From contig CAXAMN010020890.1 in assembly GCA_963970005.1 (NCBI GenBank), positions 1,090,046-1,154,045 on the forward strand: a DNA stretch of 64,000 bases. Reading direction: 5' to 3'. Below are positions 23,549 through 36,569 of the stretch, piece after piece. This stretch comes from Durusdinium trenchii (lineage: Eukaryota; Sar; Dinophyceae; Suessiales; Symbiodiniaceae). Position 1 is the first letter of the stretch; each line of letters opens with the position of its first letter. The notes below the pieces were generated by a model, which was not told the DNA's origin, did not search any database, and saw nothing but the letters and a program-made list of their open reading frames with translations. The position numbers and the translations under genes are program-made.

Positions 23549-24435
23549 CTTGAGCACGCGAGATTGAGGTAAAAAATAATGGGTGATGTGAGCATCCGTT
23601 TGAGGTTCTAAAACATTTTCCAGACACGGCATCAGTTCCCAAAACGGATTCATTCCCATCATTCCAAACTTTACAAAACGCAACTTTCTTGGGTCCCTTG
23701 TGTCCGGGCTCTTTCTCGCATTGACTGGGGAATGGAAGAACTTGGAGAAAGACAAGTAGGGCCGTAGCGTCTTTCCAATGTGAAACCACACTAAATGAAA
23801 TGGACAGGGAAAATGAAAGTGTCCTTCCACCTCATTTTCTGGTCGAGAGTGGTAGGGACTAGGGAGGGCTCCAGCATTGTTTCAAGAATTGACTCCTTCC
23901 ACTCTCATCGATCTGACCAAAGGACTGACTAACAAAAGGCACATAAGTCCCCTTTGTATCAAAAAGACCTGTCCAGACACGGAACCAATGAGCGCAATAA
24001 GTCTGACGCATCTGGCACACAACAAATGGCTATCTTTGCCCCATACAAATAGCAGCATTTGCGTATCGGCAAGTCGCTATTTGTGAGCTACTTGTTGGTA
24101 TGGAGCAGGATTCTAGACTCTTGGCCCCCTGTCATTCACAGCCTGACAGCTCCTCTTTCTGCTTCGATGCATTGTTGGCTTCAAGTGGCAAAAGAGTCAG
24201 GCCGTTAGGTCTAGCTCCTCCTTGGTCTGCCACAAGAAGTATGAGTTATGTTTCTCTCCACCCAGCTCGCTGAAATAGATAATTGCTCCTTCAGCATAAG
24301 CCAGCAAAACGATACGTATGATCTCCAATGATCTTATCTGCGGAGGGGTTAAAACTTGGAGGGTCCATCAGGTAGCTTGACCTTCCAGGTAGGTCAACGA
24401 AGGTATCCTGGTGCCATGACCCACAGCCATCTGAT

Positions 24436-27400
24436 CTACCTCGTTTGCCCGGTTTGCTCAGCCTTACTCTCACTTGCGCTCAGAGGTCCCTGCAGTAGGT
24501 AGATCGTGCAGCCACAGCTCACCAGGAGGGCGGAGAGCAAGGTCTGTGTATTCGCCATGGATCCAACCAGGGGCGAAACGCACACCTTGAACACCAGGTT
24601 GGATAAAAGTAATGAGAGCGGAAGTTGAAGCAAAATGCACCGGAAAACACGATGTGCTTGCTACTTTGTTTGCACCAAATTTATCCAACATTCATCTCCC
24701 AAGAGCACCTGTTAAAAGAAAAATCGGGCGGACTAGATGAAGAAACGTTTAATTTGCTTCGGATGCGAAAACACCTTTTTCGTGCAAAGCTCGTAACACT
24801 AGCGCAAGAACAGAAGGAAGAAGTGCCATGATCTTCCAAATGTTTTCCACCTGTTTGTCCTTTCAATTATCGTCTCCCCACCTTCGGCAAAGCAATTGAC
24901 AAAATCAAAAAAACAAAAAGTATCCCACCAGGTGGCCAGGATGGGTCCCCGCAAGGAGGCTGCAACATTCTTCTGAACTGCATCGGCATACTTGAGAATC
25001 CTTGAGACTGTTAGCCCGGCGACTGCTTGCAGTAAGATGGTGAAGACGGTGTGGCGAGTGAAGCCGTAGAAGTAGCCTCGATGATACCTCTGCTTCTTGG
25101 TGGTGGGAAGACTGGCCACTGGCCACAAATGGCTTTGCATACAGCCAACATTCTTTGGATCTTCCTCATAGTGGAGATATGTTCAACAGCCAGCAGACTT
25201 GGCCATCTTTTACCGTCTGATCAGTAGCTAAGCCGATCTGAAACAATGTGATACTGTAACGGCTTTCGCCGCCTCTGGCTTTGGAATCGGCATCCAACTG
25301 TTCGTCATCAACTTATGTCCTGCTCACAAGGACCTAGGACCGCCAAGGCAGCCAAGGCACACTGAATGTACTCGGCCTGAAAAGACCATGGTCGCTAGGG
25401 TGAAGAAGATGCATGCAGAATACCTGAACCAGCAAGGAAACTTGACTGCGAAAAGGCGACACCGAGAGATAAATTCATGGGATCGGCTCTGAAGAAAACG
25501 TGTTTCTTCGCAGGGAGCTGTCTGAATCTGTCTGATGTCTTCCTCACAGATCCGAAAAAGGAGATAATTAACGAAAGGAAACATGCACTCTGTAAGGCCC
25601 AAAGTTTGGAGCCTTTTCATTCTTCACCTCCCTTGTTGAGATCTGTTGAGATACATGGGGTTATCTTCAAGCAGCTAAAGGCCTTCGCCTGAACAGTAAA
25701 CGGGGTGGAGATTTGATTTCCAGGCTTCCAACATCATCAAATATGCGCAGGAGGACACACTGCTGTTGTGTTACAACATATCTGCTGTTGTGTTGTATCT
25801 ACTGCACCATTGCAGGACTGGTGGGCCGGATTGAGGATGTATTCTTTGTCGATGAGATTCACGGCCTGGGTCCGTGTTCACGGGTCATTCTTGCCAAAAC
25901 GCCAGAATGAATAAGTGCGCCATCAAAGGATGGTTTCAACCTCGACTTAAAAAACCAGTGAGGCATTCTCCACAAACCAAGGCCCGGCGACGGGAAGTCC
26001 CTCTAGCCGGCTCGGGTCTGAGCTGCGAGCAAAAGGTCCCAGCGGGTTTATCCACTCGACGCCAAGAAACAGAAGGGCATTTTGCAGATTGATGTTGGCA
26101 GAGTGATGCTGCTTCAGGCCAAACTCATTGATGACCGAAGCCAGGGCATTGCATGCGGTCATGGACAGGACAAGAAACGGGGCCCAAGAGAACTTTGAGA
26201 AGGTCAAGATTTGAACTTGGTTCAGCCAAAGGCCGGCTAGCACAATGGCAACGCCTCAAAAAGTGCAGGTCAGGGCTGGGGGTGCAGGTCAGGGCAGTCA
26301 CTAACCAGTTGGATGGTGATAGAAGTACCATGTTAAATATGGAAGCTTCAAGCTCGTCATAAGCTAAGCTGGGCAAAGCATGGTAACACTAGTTTTGACA
26401 GCATACAAAAACCCTGTAACTCGTGCAGTGGATCAAACAAAAAAGACCCGTCAGGTATGCCTCCAACACGCGAGAGACCAAGGGGTCTGCCAAAAAGAAG
26501 TCGCCAGAACAGGGCTGTCCAAAGAATGATTGTATCACCTTCGATGGACAGCAAAACAACTGCAACAACTGCATGAGTCTGGCCTTGCACTTGTGACGGT
26601 GACAACCCAAAACACCATGTCAAAGGGCGGACAACCCAAAACATGAAACGATTCGTCACTTAGTAAGAGAATGCACCGTGCCAGAAGATTCAGCATCAGC
26701 CAGCAATCCCAAGTGGTGGGCATCATGATCATGGTCATGGAGACATGCGCGACGTGCGCATTGATGACATAAAGGGGCCAAACTATTAAAAATCTCTTGA
26801 AAAACATCCAAGCCCACGCAGAACTCCAAACGTTGACAGGTCGTTGCTCCCAATGGCCCACCAGACCTACAGCAGCTTTGGAACACGACCGGTCCGAGCT
26901 TTCGAGTGCTGAAAAAGCGGTGTCGATCAAGGCAACTGCTGCCAATTCATCCGAGGAGCCAAGAGGTTGTTCAAAGTGAAAAGGGCAGCCGAGCTGCCAA
27001 GCCATTTCACATCCTTGGGCTATAAAAGACGGATCAAGAAATTCTGCAAGGCAAAAGTCCTTTTGCGGGAGTTATTCATCGAACAGGAGTTTAGATGGAG
27101 TGGTTTACTTGCAGTTTCAACTCAATCAGTGATAAGAACTCCCTGGAGCCTCTGTTGGACATCTGAGGCGAAACTCCATGACATTCAAATGAACATCCAG
27201 TTGCATGAAAATATCCTAATAAGCAGTAAGTCTCATAGAAATGATGCATCGAGCTGCTAGCTTGTTCCTTCCATTGAAACACAATGGTAAAATGCACGCA
27301 TGCCAGGCAAAGGGACAAACATCAAAAAAGCAAAACACAAATCAAGCCAACTGATTCTTTCTAACAACGTGCAATTTGTCCCGTGAAAACAGACTTTGCT

Positions 27401-28580
27401 TGGCAGGACGACGGGTTGTCGCATCCGTCCAACTTTTCACATCCGTCCGTCGAAGCCTGCCCCAAACTGTTGATGAGTGTCTGCAGCGGTGAGGCGTTCA
27501 AACTTTTCCGCTTTAATGGCCAGGCCTAGGTGGGTCCAAAACACGTCCTTGGAAGGCAGAAGGGCCGACTTGTTGGAATACCCCAAGATTGAGTAAAGAA
27601 AAGTCATGGAAGGGAGAGAAGTATTTCGCAACGTATTCAGGTCCAGGTTGAACGTGCCCCTCTATGTCCAAGTGTGGCACTTTTGGGTTCACCTAAATGA
27701 ATCTTGCACTCGATCCCACGGCTAGTGCTCACAAACCTTGGGAGGAGCTTCAAAGCGGTGCTCGGACTGCTCCCTGGTGTTGTCTGTCCAAGACTCGCGC
27801 AGAATTGGCTGAAAGTCCCATGTTGTAAGGGCTCCCGAGAACAAAAACAATTGGCACGATTTCCTCTGAACAAGAAAACTGTTCCGAATCACTCTGTGGC
27901 CTCAGTGCTGTGTAGTGATGTTGCCAACCAAGAGAGAAGCTTAGCGGCTTGGCTAAGTTCTTGGACCCAAACATGTCTGGATCGAATACTACGACTACTC
28001 TTGAATGAAAGTATGCTCCCTGCCAAGCGGCACAATGACACCAGGAGCTTGATTCCTTCTGTCAGTAGCACAGCACACATTGGCTCAAAGACATAATCCT
28101 CTTCAGGTGTTTTGGCACTCATCCGAGCTTGCCGAGCTATGGAGAGGTCAATGGTGACGGAGATCAAGACGTAAGCGGCACAAACCAGCAATGAAAATGC
28201 AAATGTGGACAGAGTGGTTGTTATAGTCTCCAGTCCACAGGCTCCAAGGCAGAGGCCAAGAATCACCAAGCAGACCTGAGCAAACATTTCTTGGCATGAC
28301 CTTCCAAAGTAGTGCAGGAATTTGCTGCTAAAATTGCCCGCCAGCGCCCCAAATTCACATCCCCAGCCACGAGCCACATGGTTTTGGAACACAAATGTAT
28401 TGACTTTTAAAAAGAAATTGAGGTAGCTAGGTGGAAGATCGCTACCTTGGACCATTGCCAAGCACATACATGCTTGTGTGAGATATTTGTCAGCGTCGAA
28501 ATGTAATGTTGAGACATCCTTCGCTTCGATTGGGTGATGCTCCTTCGTTTCGATTGGGAAACCTCGCAGCAAGAGATTGG
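24436..28580 (-). CDS. Nucleotide-sugar transporter, multi-exon
   Basis: A multi-pass Golgi/ER membrane protein that exchanges nucleotide sugars for nucleoside monophosphates. A long N-terminal exon (about 28580 to 28024) contains two hydrophobic segments and the motif FEPMCAVLLTEGIKLLVSL, where the E-G-I-K-L match is characteristic of the first helices. Further exons: about 27500-27620 (LYSILGYSNKSALL), about 26500-26590 (AVVAVVLLSIEG), about 26060-26215 (ACNALASVINEFGLKQ, NINLQNALLF), 24953-25076 (FTILLQAVAGLTVSRIL, KYADAV) and 24436 to about 24592 (TQTLLSALLVSCGCTIYLL), ending at TAG 24436-24438. The K-Y-A-D motif and final helix match the SLC35A-like family C-terminus. Several donors look like GC. 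The first exon has no convincing ATG at its 5' end, so the start is open. Confidence 0.75.
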
Positions 28581-28712
28581 GAAGACTGATGTATCCCCTT
28601 AGCCTTAGACTGGAAACAAGGATCTTCTCTTCCCAAACCATTCCAAGGAACTGTCTCAGAGTCTGAGTGTGTCCAAGACTCAGTAATCCCACCTAATAAA
28701 TTACATCCTTTC

Positions 28713-29150
28713 CTACATCATCTCCTTCTGGCCCAAGTGGCTACCGGCAGCTCGATCCAAATGCTCCACTCCTTCGCCGGCAAATGAAGAAAAGCCATGG
28801 GAATCCGAGCCAGTGAATCCTCTCGCATCGGGCGACCTCAGTGCAGCTGCTGCTGAGAGACAAATGGAAGAAGACCTAATCTTATTTGTCTTCGTGGCGT
28901 TCTCTAATCTTGGGACGCCCCACAAGCACCCTATGTCCATCAGAAGCTGGGGCCATTCGCTTGGAGCGTGCGCATCCATGACTCCGATCCTTCTTAGGAG
29001 TCCATCTGCGAAAAAATTTTGTACAAAGGGCTGTCCTCCCAGGGTGTCCTGTTTGAAGAAGCAAGAAAAAACAACAATCAAAGCATTTCGTTCAGTGATC
29101 TGCCCAGTCACCAGCTTCAAGCATGGCTGATACTGTGCGCAGGATGCCAT
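28713..29150 (-). CDS. Open frame of unknown function upstream of transporter
   Basis: A minus-strand frame of about 145 codons containing FADGLLRRIGVMDAH and an Ala/Ser-rich region. It lies just upstream of the transporter's N-terminal exon and could be its 5' part or the 3' end of the next gene. No domain is recognised, and the opposite strand also stays open over part of it, so coding status is uncertain. Confidence 0.25.
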   Translation of the reverse strand: MASCAQYQPCLKLVTGQITERNALIVVFSCFFKQDTLGGQPFVQNFFADGLLRRIGVMDAHAPSEWPQLLMDIGCLWGVPRLENATKTNKIRSSSICLSAAAALRSPDARGFTGSDSHGFSSFAGEGVEHLDRAAGSHLGQKEMM

Positions 29151-29509
29151 CCTGATTCCGAGAAGTCTGGAGTCTTAAGGGACATAAGGGGTCTCAAAAT
29201 GATGGACTCAAGAATGCGTTAAATCCTTGAAATTCCTGGTGAAGATACACACAGATCACACTCCAAAAAGGCCTAGCAAGGCAAAGCAAGCATTGTTGTG
29301 GCGTTGTTGCGGGGTCTCCCTGCTTGCGGCAAATTCAAAACAGTCCCAAACTGCTGTACACCCTTCCAAGCGTCTGTCCGTGTCTTCAGGTAAGTGTTGG
29401 TAGAGATTTGTGAGGGTACACAGGCATACAAAACCAGAAAAGGTTACCTTGACCATCACCTGTTCATGGTTAAACTTCTGGAGTTAGGTGCTGTCATTCG
29501 GCCAGAAAT

Positions 29510-32500
29510 GATTATCTAGCTTCAATATAGTAGTCTTTGGAGGTGGTGAGAAGAAAGAACTCGGGAAAATATTGGGCAGAACAACGATAAGCATCCTCTT
29601 GGTAGTGAACTTCATGGCCACAATGAAAGTCTGGCGCAGAAATCTGTAACAATGTCAAAGGAGGCTTGACGCCCAAAGTGCAGTTGAACTCCTGCAATTC
29701 CTCGTCAGCACATGAAAACATTTCGCAGAATACATATCTATATATATGTATATATTATATATGGTCACTTTTAAGAAGCGTTCTGAGAAAAGATGTGTCT
29801 TGGAGTGTGCGGTCAGGCGTGAAAATGTCAAAGGGGTCTTCTATGAGTCGACCACAAGAAATGTCCGGAAACTCAAACTGTGTTTAAAGCCTCAGTCTTC
29901 CAAGCATCAAGTCCTGTGAGTGCTTTGGTCATAGTCAAGATGTTTGGTCCAGCAACCTCCAAGTACACGGCGTGCTTGGCAAAGACCTGTGCCAACTGAC
30001 CGAAGACTGGGAAGGCCTTGCGAGGCAAATAGAAGAAGTCAAAGAAGCCAACCTCATGGGACAGTGGAGTGACAGTGGAGTGGCTGGGGTCTCAAATTCA
30101 TGCCAGTTTGGCCAGCTTTCCGTTTGTTCAGCTGCAGTTGTCAACTGGACTCACACCTGGCAGAAAGAGTTGATGGTTTTCCCCACTAGTCCAGAAGCCA
30201 CTCGAAATTCTCTGTTCTTCGGATCTGAGAAAGCAGGAAACCCTTCAAGGTGTCACAAAATGTCACAAGGGTACATCACGCATCCTTGGAGGTGAAATGA
30301 TCCAAAGGCCAAGCTACCCGCAAGCCAAACAAGAGCTCGGGTAAATCCTCTGTAAGCTGCGGAAATTGCATTTGAACCTCCTCCAAGGCAGAGAAGAAGT
30401 TCTTGCGATTGAAGGTCCAGAGTTTCCAGGAACAATTGAGGAACTGGTACTTGGGATCATCACAACGATCCCTATACCTGGCACAAGAATAGCGAAGGCA
30501 GCGACAAAGGAGGTGGGTTAGAGGATCTTGGAGCCATGCTGAAACATGGTGGATCATGGTGGATCTAGAAGTGTCAGAACCGAAAGGACGAGCAATGCTT
30601 CCAATAATCCTTGGTCAACAACGAGTCCTTCCCGACCAATCGGTGTGTCTGATCATTCCGGGTCACCTCTGGTCACCTTACACATGGTGCTTTTCCGAGG
30701 CACTCATAGGAGGTAAACTTGTTGGACTGGAAGCGCCCCAGCTTCTCGGCTTCAAACTTCTTTGCGAAGTTGCAAGGTGACCTAAGTGCTTTTTGTTTCG
30801 TCTCACAACTTACCACGATCCAGTTCCAGGCAAAGCCAAAAGAATTGCAGGTGTTTCTGTCTTTATTGGCAGAGTCAGAAGGGAGCGTGGGAGCATGTAG
30901 CTGTTCCAGAATTGGCACGACGATTGGAGTGCACGTATCTTTGAATCAACGCTCTACACATAGTCATTGATTGGGTCCTTGCCTGGTGTAGGCAACTGTC
31001 TTGTGAATTCATGAGAAGGCCGAACTATTTTGAATTCACGTCCAAAGCCGAAATAAACTTGAAGTCATTGAAGTCTTCCAAGCAAATCTCAGGGACAAGA
31101 GTGCATCAAAGTGCATGTAAAGGACACCAGAGATCGAGCCAATGTCCTGCGAAGCGCCACGAGTGGAGACGATTTCCAAGGCATGACCCACAGAACAAAA
31201 GGTTTATATATAGGGGATGCGTGACAGCCTGACATCCAACTGAATCTATCATTCTCACCTTCAATGTAGACCGGCTGTCGAGGGAGTGGCAGCTAACTCT
31301 CCACATCTGCAAAGTGGCCAATGCCACTTTGAAAGAAATTGAGTAGAATCGACCAACAGATAAATGAAGTGTGCCCTCCAAAGCAGCTGCTGATGGTAGC
31401 TCAAGCTGTATCTTCTGCTCTGACTTAACATATCTTTAATGGACCAAGGCACTGTTTTGTTGATGAACCTTGCCACGCAAAGATAAGGATCTCCTTTGCC
31501 AAGGTAAGGGCAGCTCTCGTCAAGCGGATCTCCACTTGGGTGGGCTAGGAGCCATCGAACTTCTCTGAAAAAGGCCTACAAACTGCAAACTGCAAATCAC
31601 GCCTTTCTACAATCTTTGAGGACGGCGAGTTTGGACTTTTCTGAGGACATGGGTAGAATATTGGGGGTCGGGCTGCGCTACAACAGTATTCCAAGCATTG
31701 GAGAACTGGACGGCTTCAAAATTATGGCAATGCAAATGGGGTCCAATGTGCCATCACCAAGCAAGACTTGGGCCGTCCCTGCTAGAATGGTCCCAAGTGG
31801 GCCACCAAAAAATATCGCGCCGTGCTTTTAGCTCCTGTGTCTGTGTGTGTGAACAGAAGTGAGGCCCAAAGCATGCAAAGCAAGCTAAAAATAATTAAAG
31901 GCATGCCGTGCACATATAACCTTGTGAGCAGCCAAACCTAACAAGAAGTGCAGAGGATGGCAGTGTTCTATGGCTGTTTGCGTTCTTTGTGCACTAACCA
32001 ATTGACATGATGGACGTTTTTTGTGTCCATGTTATTCTCCAGCGCCAATCGTTTGTTTATGGCTTGATAATCTTTTTGGTAGGGTCCACGCTGTCTTCAG
32101 CGGAAACAAGGCCCCCGGCAGAGATCATGGTCAAGGACCAAGGAAACCGATAGTGCTTTTCAGTCGCTCACAAGTGTTCGTCAGGCCTTGTACTTTGACA
32201 GCAAGGGCCGTCTTGACTCACAAATCTCATTGGACTGGCGACAGTGAAGCAGTAGGACCACATTCTTCATCTGTGTTGGTGCTTCACCTGATGATAACTT
32301 GACATAAACTCCACGTCTCTACAAGCAAAAGGTGAAGAGGTTTTGGGTTTGTTACTGGCTCTAATTACCTTTCACCAGCCTCAACAATGTTGCTTGTTGA
32401 TACGATCAGTGACAAATCTGCACTTCATCTTCCGCTGTGTCCACCAAAGGTACTTGGAGCCTGTCTGCCCGCAGTTGCGCCAAAGCAGCACCGCGAGAGC

Positions 32501-34000
32501 TCTCGTCCGCAGTGCAGGTAGTTCCTTCGATCAAAGTGATAATGGCAAAGGCAATGGACAAATAGAAGAACCTCAGCTGTGCTGCTTCACCACAGGCATC
32601 TGGCTCTGGAACCAGGTCACTCAAAAGAACAAATGGGCTTTGTCCACAGTATCCTATCACTACTGCAACACACCAAAACGCACACAATATGTTTTTGTGA
32701 GAACCCCTGAATCTTCACGCAGAAAGCATGTGAAACAAAATCCTAAAAATTAATCAAAATTGTGCAAAGAAAACATTTGTGAGCAAGTCCAAAGAACATG
32801 ACATTGGGGCAGCCAATTGCTACCAGCAAGAACGGTAAACGAATGGAAAGATTGATGGAGCCGAAACGGCTTTGCAGAGTGGACCATGCTGATTGGCAAG
32901 AGCTTCTGGCTGGGGATTCAGAGATTGGGATCGTTTTCTTTTGGGCCAGCTGGCTGCTGGATGTCGCAAGGTGCCCTTTTGAGGGTAGCCCTGTCGCTGC
33001 TGCCAAGCTACTTGCGTGACTGATTGCTTCTTGCAGCTCCTGAAAAATTCGATCGCGTGGACTTCGGCTACTACCTGCTTTCATCACACACAGTTGATCT
33101 GCACTTGTTCTTACACCTGTTCATGAGAGTGTGTATTCATGTGTATTCAGTCTGTGTTGATGTCCCAGTGAAAAAGTCTTAGTCTCCTTCAACAGCTCAT
33201 GTCATTTCTGATGAAAGCCATTGAGTTGCGTCAGTTCACATCTGATGATCGGAGGTACAAATCCGACCAGGATCCTGTGGCCAAAAATGCCACCTTGGTC
33301 ACTTGGTCTAAACGATGCAGTCACAATGTCCTTGGTGTAGTGGTTCAGGGCCGCCAGCATTTCATTGTCGGCCAAGGATCGTGCCTGTACGGACGGCGGA
33401 TGATTGAGAAGTTTTCGAGCTGATGAGTAGACATAAATGATTGTAACCCTCTTCTCCTGCCATCCACTGATTTTCTCAAATCCCTTGCCAAGTGGTGGGT
33501 GAGAAGTCAAGTATGGTCGTCTACTCTGACAATAGAGGCCCTGCCTGTGATGCTTCACTCACTGCAGCTCGCAACACCCCAATCTCAGAGTCGAGTTGTT
33601 CCTGCAGCGGCTACTCCAATCGTCCCCCTTGCGCTAAACCCATTCACTCCTTCAAGCGCGATGTTTGGACATGATGGGTCTCCTTCATCCTTCTTGTGGT
33701 ATCAAAGGTGCTGACCAGTTCTTATGGAATTTGTTTCAAGGAAGCTGAGGGGGACACTTTCTTTGACAAAAATCACTCAGAAGCTCGGGGCTCGTCAGGA
33801 TAAAATGCAAAGTTGCCAACAAGTTTGTGTAAAACAAAATAGAACTGAGAGCCCGAGACCAATGAATGGAAAGGAGTAATCATTGGTAACCTGAAAGAGG
33901 AACTTGTGCAAAAATACAGTCTTCAGACTTTTGGCCTCGAATGACGAGAAATCTGCCTCTCCTCGAAGCGTTTCTGTTCCTGATCTCTTTGTATGGCCTC
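29510..34000 (-). CDS. Unrecognised multi-exon gene
   Basis: A series of minus-strand segments reads as protein with plausible splice sites: 33891 to about 33990 (EADFSSFEAKSLKTVFLH, GT donor); about 33560-33610, a helix (LDSEIGVLRAAVSEA); about 33260-33450 (VTIIYVYSSARKLL, MLAALNHYTKDIV); 32800-33080; about 32460-32680 with one hydrophobic helix (FFYLSIAFAIITLI); about 31266-31400, ending at a consensus GTGAGA donor (HLSVGRFYSISFKVALAT); 30700-30770 (FAKKFEAEKLGRFQ); 30290-30470 (FLNCSWKLWTFNRKNFF, ALEEVQMQFPQL); 29940-30060 (GFFDFFYLPRKAFPVFGQL, VYLEVAGPNIL); and 29515-29690 (CTLGVKPPLTLLQISAPDF). Together they suggest a large enzyme-like protein with at least one membrane segment. I do not recognise the family and it could be two genes. 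Confidence 0.45.
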
Positions 34001-34289
34001 GTTGGGTCAACGGCGAATGGATGTGCAAGACCCAGCTGGCAGTTAAAACATCAAATACCACCCTGCTCTTAGGCCACAACACAGGCTATAAATAGAGCGA
34101 AAGGGCATCACTTGAATGCTTCTCAAGCACAAGTCTCCCATATTCAGCGGTTCTTTTTTGCTGGTTTTGAACTGAAAAAAGGCAAACAATGTGTTTCTTG
34201 AAACGCGTGCCTCTTCATCACTGGCATGAGATGACTTGCCATTTCTCTGGGTTATCCTGCGCTGTCATCAGCGCCGCGCTTCAGCTGAT

Positions 34290-35185
34290 CCTAAGCCCGC
34301 GCCAAGTCGCTGAAGTGATTGCGTCGTTGAATTTTGCTTTGCAAGTCGCATGATGGTTGACAATTGTTTGCAGTGAGACGGTCTCTCCTCTCATGAACCC
34401 TTCCATGGCCATTTCTTTTTGCGAGTTGAAAGCAGGACCAACACCTCTGGGTCTCTAACATATTTTCGCCGCGACAACTGTTCATCCCGTGCCTGGGCTA
34501 CAAGCGCCACTGAAATTTCACATCATTGATCCCTGCGCTGCGTTGTTCCTCTTAAATTTCAATGATTTAAATGGTGTTTGTTAGAGAACTGAGCATCCTG
34601 CCAGCTTGTCTGCCACTTGTAGTTTCGAAGAGTCCAAGCGCTGAGACAACTTCTGGTTCCGTTCCTTCCAAGCTGCACAAAGTGCACAAAGGATCACCCA
34701 TCTTGCCACGCCGTGGCACAAATTTCAATTAGCTCCTCTCGCTTCGCAACATCTGCTTGAAAGAGACGAGAAAGTTCATCAAGATCTGAACCCTGCGTTG
34801 CAATGGCCATATCATTTCGCATGCAAAAATGATCAACACATGTTCATAGGAGGCTGGGAAATCATCACGCCTACTACGGCTTTGCGAGCAAATCTCAGCT
34901 TGGTGCCACTGCAGCAGCATCGGTCTCCATCTGATCCATGTAATTAGCACGAGATTGCACAAAGGCCTGGCCATGAACAACTGCATCCACCAAACGCTTC
35001 TCATTTCCTGCCATGTGGGTTTGCGCGACCACGGTTCGAAAAGAAACACGTTTCAGCTCAGTTTTCTGCAGTCGCAGCATCGCCGCGCCCCTGTGGTTTT
35101 CGTGGCCAGTTCTCACGTCACGCCACGCATGAAGACACATACTTCGCTGGCTGCGGCCGTGGCTTTCACGCCGGCTGACGTGCAA
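34290..35185 (-). CDS. Trp- and charge-rich helical protein, partial
   Basis: Three minus-strand exon-like segments: about 34895-35185 (SMCLHAWRDVRTGHENH, RLQKTELKRVSF), about 34610-34675 (AWKERNQKLSQRLDSSKL, with a GCAGGA donor) and about 34291-34470 (LQSKIQRRNHFSDLARA). All are helical, strongly basic/acidic and carry spaced tryptophans in an A-W-x-D/E context. That resembles the centrin-binding SFI1-type repeat style seen in protist coiled-coil proteins, but the spacing cannot be confirmed. Splice phase was not closed between the three, so gene limits are approximate. Confidence 0.35.
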
Positions 35186-35811
35186 AACTATTTGTCCCGC
35201 TTGTGATAATGCCTTTCAACAACTCCAGAGTAATGCCACGTGGTTGTCAGAATCAATGCTTTTTGGGCCCCCAAACCAGAAACCGAAATTGGAGCAAGGT
35301 GACTGGCTCCGAACATCTTTGCTGAATTCGGTGTCGGAGCCATCGTCAATGAGGACGGTGATATGGACGCCAAATCGTCTGCTGGCTGCCAGAAGAGTGT
35401 GACGGAACCGCGAGACCTACGAAGGAACCCAACTCAGTGCCGTTTCCACCACACGCGCATGCATGGGGACGAGTAGCAACGTCTTGAAGCCAACATGCAT
35501 CATCAAACCAACAGAGAATCAAAGGATGGAAACATTGACGGCACCCGGAAATTTCTGTTGATTCCAGTGTGGGCTGTCAGGTTGGCTTCACCTTGCCGCA
35601 GTCAGCATCGGATCTGTCTTCCTGAGTTTGAGTTCTTCGCTTTCATCTCAGAGAGGGGTGAGGCCACTCCGCCAACTCAAAATGCTCGCCTTGGCTCGAT
35701 TGGAGGCACTGGGAAGTTGATCAGCTGCCATAATCCCCCATGCGCCCCGTATTTTCGGGCGCTTCCTTTGACAGGGCACAACCTGGTGAGTGCTGGACTT
35801 GTTGGTTATAA

Positions 35812-35840
35812 TAGTGTATATATATAAATATATGTATACT
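35812..35840. repeat. TA-rich microsatellite
   Basis: A short (TA)n-like run between the minus-strand gene block and the plus-strand frames beginning at 36071. It lies close to the point where gene direction changes. Confidence 0.7.
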
Positions 35841-36070
35841 ATTTTTTGAGGCTATCATCAAAAAGATGAAAGATATAAATATCCTATTTTTTGAGCGCGC
35901 ATGTTTCTCCAGTGAACTTTTCTGTCCTTTCTGACGGTCTGACAGCGCAGTTTCCTGTACTCGAGAACTTTGCTGAATGATTCGTTCGTTCAAGTTGTCA
36001 AGCCACTTTTTGATAGTTTTCCTCAGCAGTTTCAGATTTCGGGCGCAATTTCCTCCGCTTTCGGTGTGCG

Positions 36071-36487
36071 ATGGCTACCGTGTTGGTGCACGCTCGGGAA
36101 ATCAAGCAGCTCTTCAATGACAGTTTCCCAGATAGCGAGGAGCTGGCGGAGCAGGTTGAGAACTGGAGGAACATCATTTTGTGCTACTTGAAGGCAGAGC
36201 AGCAGCATGCTGCAAAGATCTATTTGGAGGATATGGCCAAGACGTTGGTGTATGTGCGGATGATGATCCGAGGCAACGATGTCTCTGAGGAGCTCGACGG
36301 AGTGCAATTTTACCGAGCTCCACTCCCAGCAGGCTTCACGTTCATGAATCTTACCCCTGCAGTGCACCCGGATGAGGTGCTGATGAAGGCGGAAATAAAA
36401 CAGTGTGTGAATTTCACGCTGCGCTTCAAGCGGCTTCACGCACATTGGTCTGCTTTCTTTTCATCGATGCGCCACGTCCTGCGCTAA
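36071..36487 (+). CDS. Intronless 138-aa protein, unknown
   Basis: ATG at 36071 and TAA at 36485-36487 give an uninterrupted 138-residue protein that is mostly helical (AREIKQLFNDSFPDSEEL, YLKAEQQHAAKIYLEDMAK), with a C-terminal basic stretch. It is the longest intact plus-strand frame in this part of the window. The context is T-rich repeats on both sides, with similar ATG-started frames at 37041 and 38817. No known domain is recognised. The lack of introns beside densely interrupted neighbours suggests a retro-copied gene, a mobile-element protein or an integrated viral gene. Confidence 0.5.
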   Translation: MATVLVHAREIKQLFNDSFPDSEELAEQVENWRNIILCYLKAEQQHAAKIYLEDMAKTLVYVRMMIRGNDVSEELDGVQFYRAPLPAGFTFMNLTPAVHPDEVLMKAEIKQCVNFTLRFKRLHAHWSAFFSSMRHVLR

Positions 36488-36569
36488 TCCATGGACGCGT
36501 GGAATGGGACCCATGGACATATAGCGTATAAGTGGTGAAAAATACGACCTTGCTGCTTTAATGTTGCCA

